64,000 nt of DNA from JAEUKA01 sp044228505 (GTDB lineage Bacteria > Myxococcota_A > Polyangia > Palsa-1104 > JAEUJZ01), in the NCBI GenBank assembly GCA_044228505.1, contig JBGAUT010000025.1:1-64000 (forward strand), in the 5' to 3' direction. The notes under the pieces are model-generated. The model was given only the letters and a program-made list of their open reading frames with translations. It had not been told where the DNA came from and did no database searches. Below are positions 1-8,920 of this stretch, one piece after another (the stretch's first letter is position 1; each line of letters starts with the position of its first letter). The translations under genes and the position numbers were made by a program.

Positions 1-1
1 T

Positions 2-349
2 GTTAACCCCAAACGCTTGCCGTTCTTCAAGGTCGGCAAGGAGCTAAAGGAACGAGTGAACGCTGGTGGCGCTCCCGTGCGAGTCAGCAAGCCCGCCAAG
101 TCCGCTGCTTCGGCTCCGGTCGCTGCGCCGGTCATTGCTGTGGCACCCGCGCCGGTGGTTGCCGTAGCCACGCCGGTGGTTGCCGCACCCGCGCCGGTCG
201 TTGCAGCACCCGCGCCGGTGGTTGCAGCACCCGCGCCGGTCGTTGCTGCACCTGCACCCGTTGCGGCGGTTCCTGCGACGGTCCCTGCGACGGCAAAGCC
301 TGCGACTCCAGCGGGTGGCAAGAAAAAGTCCGCCGGTAAGACGCGCTAA
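2..349 (+). CDS. HU/IHF-family DNA-binding protein, 3' end only
   Basis: This is the last part (115 codons) of a histone-like HU/IHF protein; the start lies outside the window. The frame is open from base 2. The first residues read NPKRLPFFKVGKELKERVN, which matches the C-terminal DNA-clasping strand and helix of HU/IHF proteins. A TTG at 17 is therefore internal and not a start. After about residue 25 comes a tail of roughly 85 residues made of Ala, Pro and Val, built from a 7-residue repeat APAPVVA, and ending in a basic stretch (GGKKKSAGKTR). Such a tail resembles eukaryotic H1 and the Lys/Ala-rich HU variants of some bacteria, so it probably adds non-specific DNA binding or compaction (inference). 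Convergent with accC. Confidence 0.8.
   Translation, partial: VNPKRLPFFKVGKELKERVNAGGAPVRVSKPAKSAASAPVAAPVIAVAPAPVVAVATPVVAAPAPVVAAPAPVVAAPAPVVAAPAPVAAVPATVPATAKPATPAGGKKKSAGKTR
119..264 (+). repeat. 21-bp tandem repeat encoding APAPVVA
   Basis: About six to seven imperfect tandem copies of a 21-bp unit encode the seven residues APAPVVA in the tail of the HU-like gene. Copies differ by single bases (gtGgtt against gtCgtt, GCA against GCC). The array is probably prone to slippage, so its length may vary between strains (inference). Confidence 0.8.
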
Positions 350-430
350 CAACACCTAACAGGCCGGAGCGCGGTTCGCCGTGGTTCTGTTCGGTGGTTG
401 TTCGCGGTGAGGCTTCCTCGCGAGGTGGTT

Positions 431-1969
431 CTACTTACTGTCACGTAGACCGTGGGCCGGCCAACCGGCGCGCCACGCTGAGAGCTCATTTCCACCGCCG
501 CCAGCCGTCGAGACTGCGGTTGCGGTCGAAGACTGTGCGGCATGAATCACCGCAGCAAAGGCGGCGGTACGTGCGGTGTCGTCATCGAGCGTGGCTGGGC
601 TCAGCAGTGTTTGCTTATGGGCCTCGATGTAACCTGTGTTGTAGCGCCCTGCGCGGAAATCGGGTTCCTGCATCACTCGACGATGGAAGGCGAGGTTGGT
701 CTTGATGCCTCCGATTTGGTATTCGGAGAGCGCTCGTGTCATGCGATCGATTGCTTCGGCCCGAGTGGGTGCCCAGACAATCAACTTCGAGATCAAGTTG
801 TCATAGAACATGCTGATCTCCGCGTTTTCATAGACACCGCTGTCGTTGCGAACCCAGGGACCGGCGGGATTGCGCAGTCGGGTAATTTTGCCGGGTGAGG
901 GCAAAAAGCGCAGCGCGTCTTCGGCGCAGACTCGGCACTCGATCGCAGCCCCACGAAGCGACAGATCCTCTTGCTTGAACGGAAGTGGGTGACCTTCTGC
1001 GACTCGAATCTGAAGATGAACTAGATCGAGCCCGGTAACCATCTCCGTCACTGGATGCTCAACTTGGAGGCGTGTGTTCATCTCCAGGAAGTAGAAGTTG
1101 CGGTCCTCGGACAGGAGAAACTCGCAGGTACCAGCCCCGACGTAGTCCACGGCCGCAGCGGCGCGGGCTGCCACCTCACCCATCCGGCGGCGAAGATCAT
1201 CATCGAGAACAGGGCAGGGTGACTCTTCGATCACCTTCTGGTTGCGGCGCTGCACCGAGCAGTCGCGCTCAAACAAGTAGACGTGGTGGCCGTGGCGATC
1301 GCCGAAGACCTGAATCTCGACGTGACGAGGTCGAATGATCGCCTTTTCTAGGTAAACCGTGTCATCGCCAAAGGCCGCTTTGGCTTCTCGCTTGGCGCTC
1401 TCGAATGCTGCGGGAAACTTATCCGCAGCGTCACACAGTCTCATTCCACGACCACCACCACCAGCAGCGGCCTTGAGCATGACCGGGAAGCCGACCCGTT
1501 CGGCAGCCTGTAGTGCGGACTCGACATCAGGAAAGCCACGACCGCCTTCGCCGTTGTCACCGGGGACGGTGGGAACGCCAGCGGCTTGCATCTTGATGCG
1601 GGCGCGGGTTTTTTCCCCCATCTGCCGCATGGCCGAGGCTGGGGGGCCGATGAAGATCAATCCACGCTTGTCGCATGCCTCGACAAATTCGGCGCGCTCG
1701 GACAAAAAACCGTAGCCAGGATGGACCGCGTCGGCCCCGGCTTTGACCGCAGTATCCGCGACCTTGTCGATATCGAGGTAGCTCTCTTTCGGTTGGGATG
1801 CTCCGATGTGATACGCCTCGTCAGCCATGCGGACGTGTAGAGCGCCGCGATCAGCATCGGAGTACACCGCCACGCTGCGGATCCCTAGTTCGCGGCAAGC
1901 GCGAATGACCCGAACAGCAATTTCGCCACGGTTGGCGATCAGGATCTTTCGAATGGGCTTGATCGTCAT
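431..1969 (-). CDS. accC: Acetyl-/propionyl-CoA carboxylase, biotin carboxylase subunit
   Basis: This ATP-grasp enzyme carboxylates the biotin on a carrier protein, the first step of acetyl-CoA or propionyl-CoA carboxylation. Family motifs appear in order: the N-terminal ANRGEIAVRV (12-21), GYGFLSE (85-91), the Gly-rich ATP loop GGGGRGM (170-176), ERDCSVQRRNQK (234-245) and EMNTRLQVEH (296-305) with the catalytic Arg. At 512 residues it is longer than the usual AccC of about 450. The extra C-terminal 50 residues are Ala/Thr/Gly-rich and are not a biotin carrier domain, so the carrier must come from another gene. It lies 37 bases downstream of the Uma2-like gene on the same strand and could be cotranscribed with it. 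The sequence alone does not decide between acetyl- and propionyl-CoA as substrate. Confidence 0.93.
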   Translation of the reverse strand: MTIKPIRKILIANRGEIAVRVIRACRELGIRSVAVYSDADRGALHVRMADEAYHIGASQPKESYLDIDKVADTAVKAGADAVHPGYGFLSERAEFVEACDKRGLIFIGPPASAMRQMGEKTRARIKMQAAGVPTVPGDNGEGGRGFPDVESALQAAERVGFPVMLKAAAGGGGRGMRLCDAADKFPAAFESAKREAKAAFGDDTVYLEKAIIRPRHVEIQVFGDRHGHHVYLFERDCSVQRRNQKVIEESPCPVLDDDLRRRMGEVAARAAAAVDYVGAGTCEFLLSEDRNFYFLEMNTRLQVEHPVTEMVTGLDLVHLQIRVAEGHPLPFKQEDLSLRGAAIECRVCAEDALRFLPSPGKITRLRNPAGPWVRNDSGVYENAEISMFYDNLISKLIVWAPTRAEAIDRMTRALSEYQIGGIKTNLAFHRRVMQEPDFRAGRYNTGYIEAHKQTLLSPATLDDDTARTAAFAAVIHAAQSSTATAVSTAGGGGNELSAWRAGWPAHGLRDSK

Positions 1970-2006
1970 CTTGGGCGACGATTAACCCCGTTTGGTCAGG
2001 GCTTTG

Positions 2007-2630
2007 TCAAGCCGTGCGACTTGCCAGGGCTCGCTCTTCGGGGAGCTGCCACAGCGCAGACTCCGGTGGCACGTCTTCCTGACCGCTGACGTAGACCCGC
2101 AGATCCGAGCCGCCGCGATGGATCAGCCAGAGTCCGTGTGACAAAAGGGGCACTCGGCCCGGGTGTTTGAGCGTCACGAGCCTCATCCCATCCCCTTCGC
2201 GTCGCCTCTGGTAATGCCACAACAGTCGGCGACCTTTGAGCCCGCGTTCACTCTGCAAAAACCACAGCGGATCGTAGAGCACCACATCCTGCACACCGAG
2301 TCGGAGGAAGTGCATCATCAAGCCGTCCTCAGCGGACACTGGTCCATCGACGAAGTGCACGACCAATTGCGGGCTTCGTCCTCTTTCCCAGACCCGAAAC
2401 CAGCGGAGCTGTTCCTCGGGATCGAGTCCCTCCATGACGTACAGGTCCGGCACCACCCGCGCCAACCGATCGGTCGGGCTGTAATAAAAGGGCAGGTCGG
2501 TGCCAACCCGCATCGGAGTGTCCGGACGAGTGCGCCGGAAGTAGTCGCGCAGCAATCGGCAGAGCTGGGTCTTCGTCCACTGCGGTGAGATGAACTCACC
2601 AAACTCGGGTCTGCTCTCTGGCGCGGCCAC
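2007..2630 (-). CDS. Uma2-family (DUF820) protein, probably without nuclease activity
   Basis: This 207-residue protein has the fold signature of Uma2/DUF820, a PD-(D/E)xK restriction-endonuclease-like family: VPDLYVMEG (60-68), a WERGRSPQLVV strand (81-91) and LGVQDVVLYDP (111-121). The first acidic residue (D62) is kept. The family glutamate of the second strand is replaced by His92. The lysine expected shortly after D102 is missing, with Met at 105 and 106. Cleavage is therefore unlikely, although the fold appears intact. It starts at GTG (2630) behind AGGAGA about nine bases upstream. The gene is divergent from the YgiQ gene (99 bases between them) and upstream of accC on the same strand. 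Its role is unknown. Confidence 0.7.
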   Translation of the reverse strand: MAAPESRPEFGEFISPQWTKTQLCRLLRDYFRRTRPDTPMRVGTDLPFYYSPTDRLARVVPDLYVMEGLDPEEQLRWFRVWERGRSPQLVVHFVDGPVSAEDGLMMHFLRLGVQDVVLYDPLWFLQSERGLKGRRLLWHYQRRREGDGMRLVTLKHPGRVPLLSHGLWLIHRGGSDLRVYVSGQEDVPPESALWQLPEERALASRTA

Positions 2631-2729
2631 TCAGCGGTTCTCCTGGCTCATCGTACCCGACCCACTGCGGAGGGCAAGAGCTAGCAATGTTCTTTGACCT
2701 GCGACCGTGCTGCATGGTACGCGGGCGGC

Positions 2730-4886
2730 ATGCGTGCCGAGAGAATCACTGACGGACCACGACCGCTTTTTTCGTATCGCCCGTATTGGGCGCATCGATT
2801 TGGGGTGGCTCCGTTCCTGCCGCGCAGTCGCGAGGAAATGGATGAGCTGGGCTGGGAAAGCTGCGACATCATCCTCGTCACTGGTGATGCCTACATCGAT
2901 CATCCAAGCTTTGGGATGGCACTGATTGGCCGACTTCTAGAGTCCCATGGCTTTCGGGTAGGAATCCTCGACCAGCCGGACTGGGAATCTGCGGAAACCT
3001 TTCGTGCGCTCGGTCCCCCCACCCTTTTTTGGGGAGTCACGGGCGGCAACATGGACTCGATGGTGAATCGCTACACCAGCGACCGCCGTGTCCGTTCCGA
3101 TGATGCGTACTCTCCAAATGGGGCCGGTGGACTTCGTCCCGATCGATCGGTGATGGTCTACACCAAGCGCTGTCGCGAAGCGTTCCCTGGAATACCGGTG
3201 GTGATCGGCGGAATCGAGGCCAGCCTGCGCCGCATTGCCCACTACGACTATTGGTCGGACAAAGTTCGGCGCTCGGTCTTGGTGGATGCGGCGGCGGATT
3301 TGCTTGTGTACGGTAATGCGGAGCGCGCCATCGTCGAGATTGCTCATCGTTTGGCCGCTGGAAAAGACATCTCTGAGATCCGTGATCTTCGGGGAACGGC
3401 TTTCGCACAGATCACTCCTTCCGGTTTTACAGAGATCGATTCGACCCGCATTGATAAGCCCGGGCGCATCGATCCCAGGCCCGATCCCTATGCGATGGAG
3501 GAAGTGAGGAAGGAGGCTCCGTGTGGTACCGGAGAAGCTTCTTCCCAGGCTCCATTGCTACAGATTTCTCCGCGCAAAATTTCGCGAACAGAGCAGGTGA
3601 TTCGATTACCAAGCTTCGAGGCTGTGAGCGCCGATCCAGCCCTGTATGCTCATGCCTCACGCATCTTGCATCGAGAGGCCAATCCAGGGAATGCACGGGC
3701 GCTGGTTCAGAAGCATGGTCGAATCGATATTTGGATCAATCCACCACCGATTCCGCTGACCACTGCAGAGATGGATGCGCTGTATGAACTGCCGTTTCAG
3801 CGGATTCCACACCCTCGTTACCAAGGGACGAAGATTCCCGCGTACGAGATGATTAAGTATTCGGTGACGATCATGCGTGGCTGCTTCGGTGGCTGTAGCT
3901 TCTGTTCCATCACCGAACATGAAGGCCGGATCATCCAGAGTCGTTCCGAGACTTCGATTCTGCGCGAAATCGAGCACATACGTGACAAGACTCCGGGCTT
4001 CACGGGAATCATCAGCGACCTAGGTGGGCCGACTGCAAACATGTATCGGATGGCGTGTAAAAGCCGAGAGATCGAGGCTGCGTGCCGACTCCCTTCGTGT
4101 GTCTATCCTGATATTTGTAACAACCTGGGAACTGATCACTCTCCCCTCGTCCGACTGTATAAGAAGGCTCGGGCGATTCCGGGAGTGAAGCGGATTTTCA
4201 TCGCATCGGGAGTTCGCTACGATCTAGCAGTGCGCTCTCCAGAGTGGATCAAAGAGCTGGCCCAGCATCACACGGGCGGCTATCTGAAGATCGCTCCGGA
4301 ACATACAGAGGACGGCCCCCTTTCCCACATGATGAAGCCGGGAATTGGGTCGTACGATCGCTTCAAAGCGCTGTTTGATCGGTACTCCCAAGAAGCAGGG
4401 AAAGAACAGTACCTGATTCCGTACTTCATTGCCGCGCATCCCGGAACGACCGATGAAGACATGCTGAACCTGGCGCTGTGGCTCAAGAAGAACGGATTCC
4501 GTCCGGATCAAGTGCAGGCGTTCCTCCCTTCGCCAATGGCGACGGCAACCGCGATGTATCACACCGGCAAAAATCCGCTCCGTCCGCTGAAGATGGACCA
4601 GTCGGTACCCGTGGTAAAGAGTATGGAACAGAGACGTCTTCACAAGGCGTTTCTGCGCTATCACGATGCCAACAACTGGCCGATGCTGCGCGAAGCACTT
4701 CGTCGTATGGGACGGGAAGATCTGATCGGGAGCGGCAAGCATCACCTGGTCCCAAGCTGGCAGCCAGCAGGAACAGGGGTAGATCGCGAAGGCAAACGGA
4801 GTGTTGGGAAATCATCGCCAAAGATGAAGCGTGGGGCGGCGCTCACCCAACACACGGGGCTACCTCCAGCCCCGAACGGTAAGTGA
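2730..4886 (+). CDS. YgiQ-family radical SAM protein
   Basis: This large radical SAM protein (718 residues from the ATG at 2730) belongs to the YgiQ/UPF0313 family, whose reaction is unknown. The N-terminus REEMDELGWESCDIILVTGD is the family hallmark. A B12-binding-like region precedes the radical SAM core, with the [4Fe-4S] motif C385-xxx-C389-xx-C392 inside MRGCFGGCSFCS. The ending is the typical YgiQ C-terminal extension, with a low-complexity basic tail. The frame is open to a TTG at 2694, but the ATG at 2730 fits the family start better. The gene faces the Roadblock gene, with 35 bases between the two stops. Confidence 0.9.
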   Translation: MRAERITDGPRPLFSYRPYWAHRFGVAPFLPRSREEMDELGWESCDIILVTGDAYIDHPSFGMALIGRLLESHGFRVGILDQPDWESAETFRALGPPTLFWGVTGGNMDSMVNRYTSDRRVRSDDAYSPNGAGGLRPDRSVMVYTKRCREAFPGIPVVIGGIEASLRRIAHYDYWSDKVRRSVLVDAAADLLVYGNAERAIVEIAHRLAAGKDISEIRDLRGTAFAQITPSGFTEIDSTRIDKPGRIDPRPDPYAMEEVRKEAPCGTGEASSQAPLLQISPRKISRTEQVIRLPSFEAVSADPALYAHASRILHREANPGNARALVQKHGRIDIWINPPPIPLTTAEMDALYELPFQRIPHPRYQGTKIPAYEMIKYSVTIMRGCFGGCSFCSITEHEGRIIQSRSETSILREIEHIRDKTPGFTGIISDLGGPTANMYRMACKSREIEAACRLPSCVYPDICNNLGTDHSPLVRLYKKARAIPGVKRIFIASGVRYDLAVRSPEWIKELAQHHTGGYLKIAPEHTEDGPLSHMMKPGIGSYDRFKALFDRYSQEAGKEQYLIPYFIAAHPGTTDEDMLNLALWLKKNGFRPDQVQAFLPSPMATATAMYHTGKNPLRPLKMDQSVPVVKSMEQRRLHKAFLRYHDANNWPMLREALRRMGREDLIGSGKHHLVPSWQPAGTGVDREGKRSVGKSSPKMKRGAALTQHTGLPPAPNGK

Positions 4887-4921
4887 ACAGTTCAGGGTGC
4901 TACAGCCGAGTGCGACTGAGG

Positions 4922-5365
4922 CTAGCTCGGGGGGGCAGTTGGGCTGCTCAGTAGGCGCAGGATCTGTGGCCTCACCCGTCGCACGCGCACTCGAACTTGC
5001 CCAGCATCGACGTGCTCTGGAAACAGGACGAGTAGCAGCGCACGATGACCAAGCGGTGCTGCTCCAAGCTGAAGCGCTCCGAGGTCCGGGTTGTCTTTGG
5101 GGACAGCCAAGGTCACATAGCGATCCTCGACGGGAATCTCCAAATGACTGGCTTGCTGCGTCTCGATGATCATATCCGCCGCAAGCTCTGCGATTTCATT
5201 CGAGAGCGTACCGCGTAGGATGTTTCGCTCGCCAGCGTGTGCAACTACTGCGCCCTCAATCGTGCAGATAAGCACCTTGCACGCTGCGGTAGAGCGCAGA
5301 AGCCGGTCACAGAGACCGTCCAGCGATGCGGACGAACCGACTTGCATGGGATCATTTTCGCACAT
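4922..5365 (-). CDS. Roadblock/LC7-like protein (MglB-type)
   Basis: This small protein of 147 residues has the profile of a Roadblock/LC7 domain. A first helix is followed by the strand pair CKVLICTIEGAVVAHAG (29-45), a helix rich in Ala/Glu (TLSNEIAELAADMI) and a second strand region (HRALLLVLFPE) before the last helix. Roadblock proteins such as MglB act as partners or GTPase activators of small Ras-like GTPases. An MglA-like GTPase gene lies 2.8 kb away (8198), and this gene is divergent from the lon gene that heads that operon, so a partnership is plausible (inference). The 5' region of 233 bases to lon should hold both promoters. Assigned from pattern only. Confidence 0.6.
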   Translation of the reverse strand: MCENDPMQVGSSASLDGLCDRLLRSTAACKVLICTIEGAVVAHAGERNILRGTLSNEIAELAADMIIETQQASHLEIPVEDRYVTLAVPKDNPDLGALQLGAAPLGHRALLLVLFPEHVDAGQVRVRVRRVRPQILRLLSSPTAPPS

Positions 5366-5598
5366 CCTTTCAAGGACATTCCAGCCTTTTCCAGGGTGAG
5401 TCTTGTGCCCCGGTGTGGGAGTTTCTGCGAGAGGGTGCGCACCGGGACCGCCTTGCGTTTGACGACCTGTTGGAGAGGGGGCTCGTAGGCAAAAATGACG
5501 AGAGATTTTGCGGATATGTGAGTAGTGGCTACCATCACCGTTTCAAGCCTCAACGCCCTGTACACACCTTTCCCTGCTGGAAACGATGCGGAGTCTGT

Positions 5599-8220
5599 AT
5601 GCCCAATCGACTCGCTGAAGATGACGACGATCAGATCCGTGAGGATTCGCCAGCTCTCCCCGAGTCGCTGGAACTGCCGGTGTTGCCGACTCGCGACCTG
5701 GTGCTGTTTCCATTTATGCAAGCGCCGCTGCTCGTGGGTCGTGAGCTATCCATGCAGGCGGTAACCCGGGCCGGAGCGACCGCAGACAAGCTGCTACTGG
5801 TCTGCCTACAGCGGCGAGCCGATGACGAAAATCCGCTCCAGATCGAGTCGCTGTGGGAGGTGGGGACTGTCGCTACCGTTGTTCGTAGCGTCTCACTTGC
5901 GGATGGGCGACTCAAGGTGTGGGTACAGGGGCTACGGCGCGCCGAGATTCAGTCAGTGACGGCGCAGGACGGTGGACTGTTGGCCACCGTGACGCTGCGT
6001 ACCGACGAAGAGGGTCAACAAGATCGATCGAGCGAGCTTGGGCTGCCGGCGCTGGAGGTTCAAGCGGAGTCCTCGGCACTACAGCGGCAGGCTCGCGAGG
6101 ATCTAGATCGCCTGCTGCGGGAAGGCAAACTGCGGAGCCAAGACTTGTTGCCCTTGTTGGCCGAGTGCGATGAGAGTGAGCCCGGTCGGTTCACCGATTT
6201 GATCGCGGCAAGCTTGCATGTGCCGGTCGAGCAAGCCCAAGCACTGCTCAGCCTGCGCAGCGGTCCGGATCGACTTCTCAAGTTGGCCGCGCAAATGCGT
6301 CGCGAAGTGGAACTACTGCAGCTCCAAGAGGGCATTCGTGCTCGCACCAAGGACTCGCTCAGTCGTGCGCAGCGAGAGCACTTTTTGCGGGAACAGCTTC
6401 GTCAGATTCACACGGAGCTGGATGGAGCGAGCGACGAACTTGGGGAGCTGCGACGGCAACTGCAACAGGCGTCGCTGCCGGGCGAGGTTGCGGCGGAGGC
6501 TGAGTTACAGCTGCGTCGGCTGGTGGCGATGCCTGCGCACAGCTCCGAAGGGCAGGTGATTCGGGCACATTTGGCTTGGTTGGCGGAACTGCCGTGGCAG
6601 GTGTTGACCACGGATCGTCTCGATCTGGCAGCAGTTGCGCGACTTCTCGACGAAGAGCACTTTGGTCTAGCGGTCGTCAAGCAGCGACTTCTCGAGTTCG
6701 TCAGTGTGCTGAAGCTGCGTCGCCATGCGATTGGATTGCCGCGACGCTTGGGGACGGTGCTGTGCCTATGTGGGCCGCCGGGCGTTGGCAAGACGACGCT
6801 GGCGCGTTCATTGGCACGGGCGCTGGGTCGACGGTTTGTGAGGGTGGCGCTCGGTGGGATCCGAGATGAGGCCGAGATTCGGGGTCATCGTCGAACGTAC
6901 GTCGGGGCGATGCCGGGTCGACTGGTTGCAGGGATTCGGCAGGCTGGGGCGCGCAACCCAGTGATGCTCCTGGATGAACTCGACAAGCTCTGCGTCGATG
7001 TGCACGGCGATCCGGCGGCCGGTCTGCTCGAAGCGCTCGATGCTGAGCAGAATGCGGCCTTTCGTGATCACTATCTGGGGGTGCCGATCGATCTTTCAGA
7101 GGTGCTCTTCATTGCCACTGCCAATAACCCCGAAAAGATTCCCGAGGCGCTGCGCGATCGATTGGAGCTGGTGCAGCTATCGGGCTACAGCGACGACGAA
7201 AAGCTAGGCATCTTGGGGCGGCACATTATTCCTCGGGCGCTGGCTGATACGGGACTTCTTCCCTCGTACTCGGTGCGTTTTACCGACCAGGCGCTGCGCT
7301 CGTTGGCAACGGAATACACTCGCGAGGCAGGTGTGCGTGATCTGACCCGCCAGGTCGATACCATTTGCCGACGGCTCGCCAAGCGAATCGTCGAACAAGA
7401 GGACAAGACAGAACCGCAACTGCCGTTTGATCCACAGGTAGCGAGCCATGCGTATCCCGAGCCGCAGATGGCACTGCGGGGGATCACCGCCTCGATGCAA
7501 AAGGGTCCGACTTCACTGCTGCTGACGCGACGAGAGTTGGTCCGGTTGATCGGCTCACCGACCTTGCCGCAGCTTCGGGCGTTGACCTCGGGACGGGTCG
7601 GCGCGGCACTTGGGCTCGCGTGGACCCCTGTGGGTGGCGAGATTCTTACCGTTGAGACGCAGCGGCTGTCGGGTACGGCGGGGTTGCATCTAACCGGACA
7701 GCTCGGCGAGGTGATGCGTGAGTCGGCACAAACAGCGCTGAGCTTTGCGCGGGCCTGGCTGCGTGATCGCGGGATTTCGACCGATCCTGGGGAAATCCAT
7801 GTGCATGTCCCACAAGGCGCGATTCCCAAAGATGGTCCATCAGCAGGTGTAACAGTCGCAGTGGCACTAACCAGTTTGCTATCCGGTATCGAGGTCCGGC
7901 CTGGGGTCGCAATGACCGGCGAACTGACGCTCCATGGCCGCGTACTTCCCGTTGGTGGCATTGGTGAAAAATTGCTGGCAGCCCGGCGAGCGGGGCTACA
8001 GACCGTAATGTTGCCGCGGGACTGTGAGCCTGCGGTCCGCGAGCTACCTGCCAGTGTGCGAAGAGGTCTGCGGATCGTTCTTGTCGCTGATATGGACGAA
8101 CTACTGACCGAAGCGCTGGTGAGCTTGCCTAGCAAGGCCCATACTAATGACCACGTCAGCCTGACCGATTCCCAAGCGAAGTCCACGAAGTTCCGCCATG
8201 GTGCTGTCCGCAAACCGTAA
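5599..8220 (+). CDS. lon: ATP-dependent protease Lon
   Basis: Lon (873 residues) degrades misfolded and regulatory proteins in the cytosol. Domains in order: LON substrate-binding domain (from about 22, ELPVLPTRDLVLFPF), a helical/coiled-coil linker, the AAA+ domain with Walker A GPPGVGKTT (about 391-400) and Walker B MLLDELDK, and the S16 protease domain with catalytic Ser748 in KDGPSAG and Lys791 in GGIGEK. The 43-residue Ser-Lys spacing equals that of E. coli Lon (679/722). The frame is open back to 5326, but the ATG at 5599 precedes the conserved domain closely. The last 23 bases overlap the start of the GTPase gene, so translation is likely coupled. Residues from about 840 on form a divergent tail. 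Confidence 0.93.
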   Translation: MPNRLAEDDDDQIREDSPALPESLELPVLPTRDLVLFPFMQAPLLVGRELSMQAVTRAGATADKLLLVCLQRRADDENPLQIESLWEVGTVATVVRSVSLADGRLKVWVQGLRRAEIQSVTAQDGGLLATVTLRTDEEGQQDRSSELGLPALEVQAESSALQRQAREDLDRLLREGKLRSQDLLPLLAECDESEPGRFTDLIAASLHVPVEQAQALLSLRSGPDRLLKLAAQMRREVELLQLQEGIRARTKDSLSRAQREHFLREQLRQIHTELDGASDELGELRRQLQQASLPGEVAAEAELQLRRLVAMPAHSSEGQVIRAHLAWLAELPWQVLTTDRLDLAAVARLLDEEHFGLAVVKQRLLEFVSVLKLRRHAIGLPRRLGTVLCLCGPPGVGKTTLARSLARALGRRFVRVALGGIRDEAEIRGHRRTYVGAMPGRLVAGIRQAGARNPVMLLDELDKLCVDVHGDPAAGLLEALDAEQNAAFRDHYLGVPIDLSEVLFIATANNPEKIPEALRDRLELVQLSGYSDDEKLGILGRHIIPRALADTGLLPSYSVRFTDQALRSLATEYTREAGVRDLTRQVDTICRRLAKRIVEQEDKTEPQLPFDPQVASHAYPEPQMALRGITASMQKGPTSLLLTRRELVRLIGSPTLPQLRALTSGRVGAALGLAWTPVGGEILTVETQRLSGTAGLHLTGQLGEVMRESAQTALSFARAWLRDRGISTDPGEIHVHVPQGAIPKDGPSAGVTVAVALTSLLSGIEVRPGVAMTGELTLHGRVLPVGGIGEKLLAARRAGLQTVMLPRDCEPAVRELPASVRRGLRIVLVADMDELLTEALVSLPSKAHTNDHVSLTDSQAKSTKFRHGAVRKP

Positions 8221-8920
8221 TCATACGATCCAGCTCGTTTACAGCGGGCCGCTCGGGTCAGGAAAGACCACCAACCTCCGTCGACTGGCGGCGCGCCTGC
8301 CCGATCGCTTTCGGAGTCGGTTGCTGACAGTGGACAGTCCGGCGACACAAGCTGGCTCTGCGACGGACTATTCGAATCCAGAGCCGACGCACTTCTTCGA
8401 TCTGCTGCCGATCGTGCTCGATACCGATGCAGGTCGGCTCAAGTTACGGCTTATCGCGGTGCCCGGGGACTGTATGTACGAGCCGACGAGACGGCTACTT
8501 CTTCGCAGCGCCGATGGTGTGGTGTTTGTCGCCGACAGCTCGCTGACACCGGAGGAAAATCAGCGCAGCTTCTCGGACTTGCGCAGTAGTTTGCGCGAGA
8601 ACGGTCGGGCACCCGATTCAATGCCGCTGGTGATTCAGCTCAACAAAACCGACCTCGATGGTGGCTTGACAAGCTTCAAGGTCGCGCAAGCGCTGCCGGG
8701 GATTCGGAGTGATGTGGCGATCGAGCCAGCATGTGCCGAACGAGGGGTTGGGGTTGCCGAGACGTTGCTCCACTTGGTGCGGATGGTGTGGCCAACGGTG
8801 ATGCACGAACGTGAGGCACTGGCGGGGCTTGGGTTGGATCTGCCACAACTGCTGTCTCTTCTCCGACGAAGACTGCAATTGCCGGACGATGATGTTCAGA
8901 GGGGAAGGGCTCAGTCATGA
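8198..8920 (+). CDS. MglA-like small GTPase with altered catalytic position
   Basis: This Ras-superfamily GTPase of 240 residues resembles MglA, which sets cell polarity and motility in myxobacteria. Visible motifs are the P-loop GPLGSGKTT (17-25), VPGDCMY (about 88-94), the MglA-like LRSADGVVFVADSS and the base-specificity motif NKTDL. MglA proteins carry the catalytic Gln after the PG of switch II; here the residue is Asp91, which suggests slow or altered hydrolysis (inference). The C-terminus is extended by about 40 residues. The ATG lies inside the 3' end of lon and the stop overlaps the next ATG (ATGA), so lon, GTPase and histidine kinase appear translationally coupled. A Roadblock candidate lies on the far side of lon. 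Confidence 0.8.
   Translation: MVLSANRNHTIQLVYSGPLGSGKTTNLRRLAARLPDRFRSRLLTVDSPATQAGSATDYSNPEPTHFFDLLPIVLDTDAGRLKLRLIAVPGDCMYEPTRRLLLRSADGVVFVADSSLTPEENQRSFSDLRSSLRENGRAPDSMPLVIQLNKTDLDGGLTSFKVAQALPGIRSDVAIEPACAERGVGVAETLLHLVRMVWPTVMHEREALAGLGLDLPQLLSLLRRRLQLPDDDVQRGRAQS

Noticed and set aside
44..355. Minus-strand Arg/Cys-rich frame over the HU tail
   Set aside because: It is the complement of the 21-bp repeat; the plus frame continues an HU-family protein.
7185..8348. 387-codon open frame on the minus strand inside lon
   Set aside because: Ser/Arg-rich shadow opposite the conserved Lon protease domain; no domain of its own.
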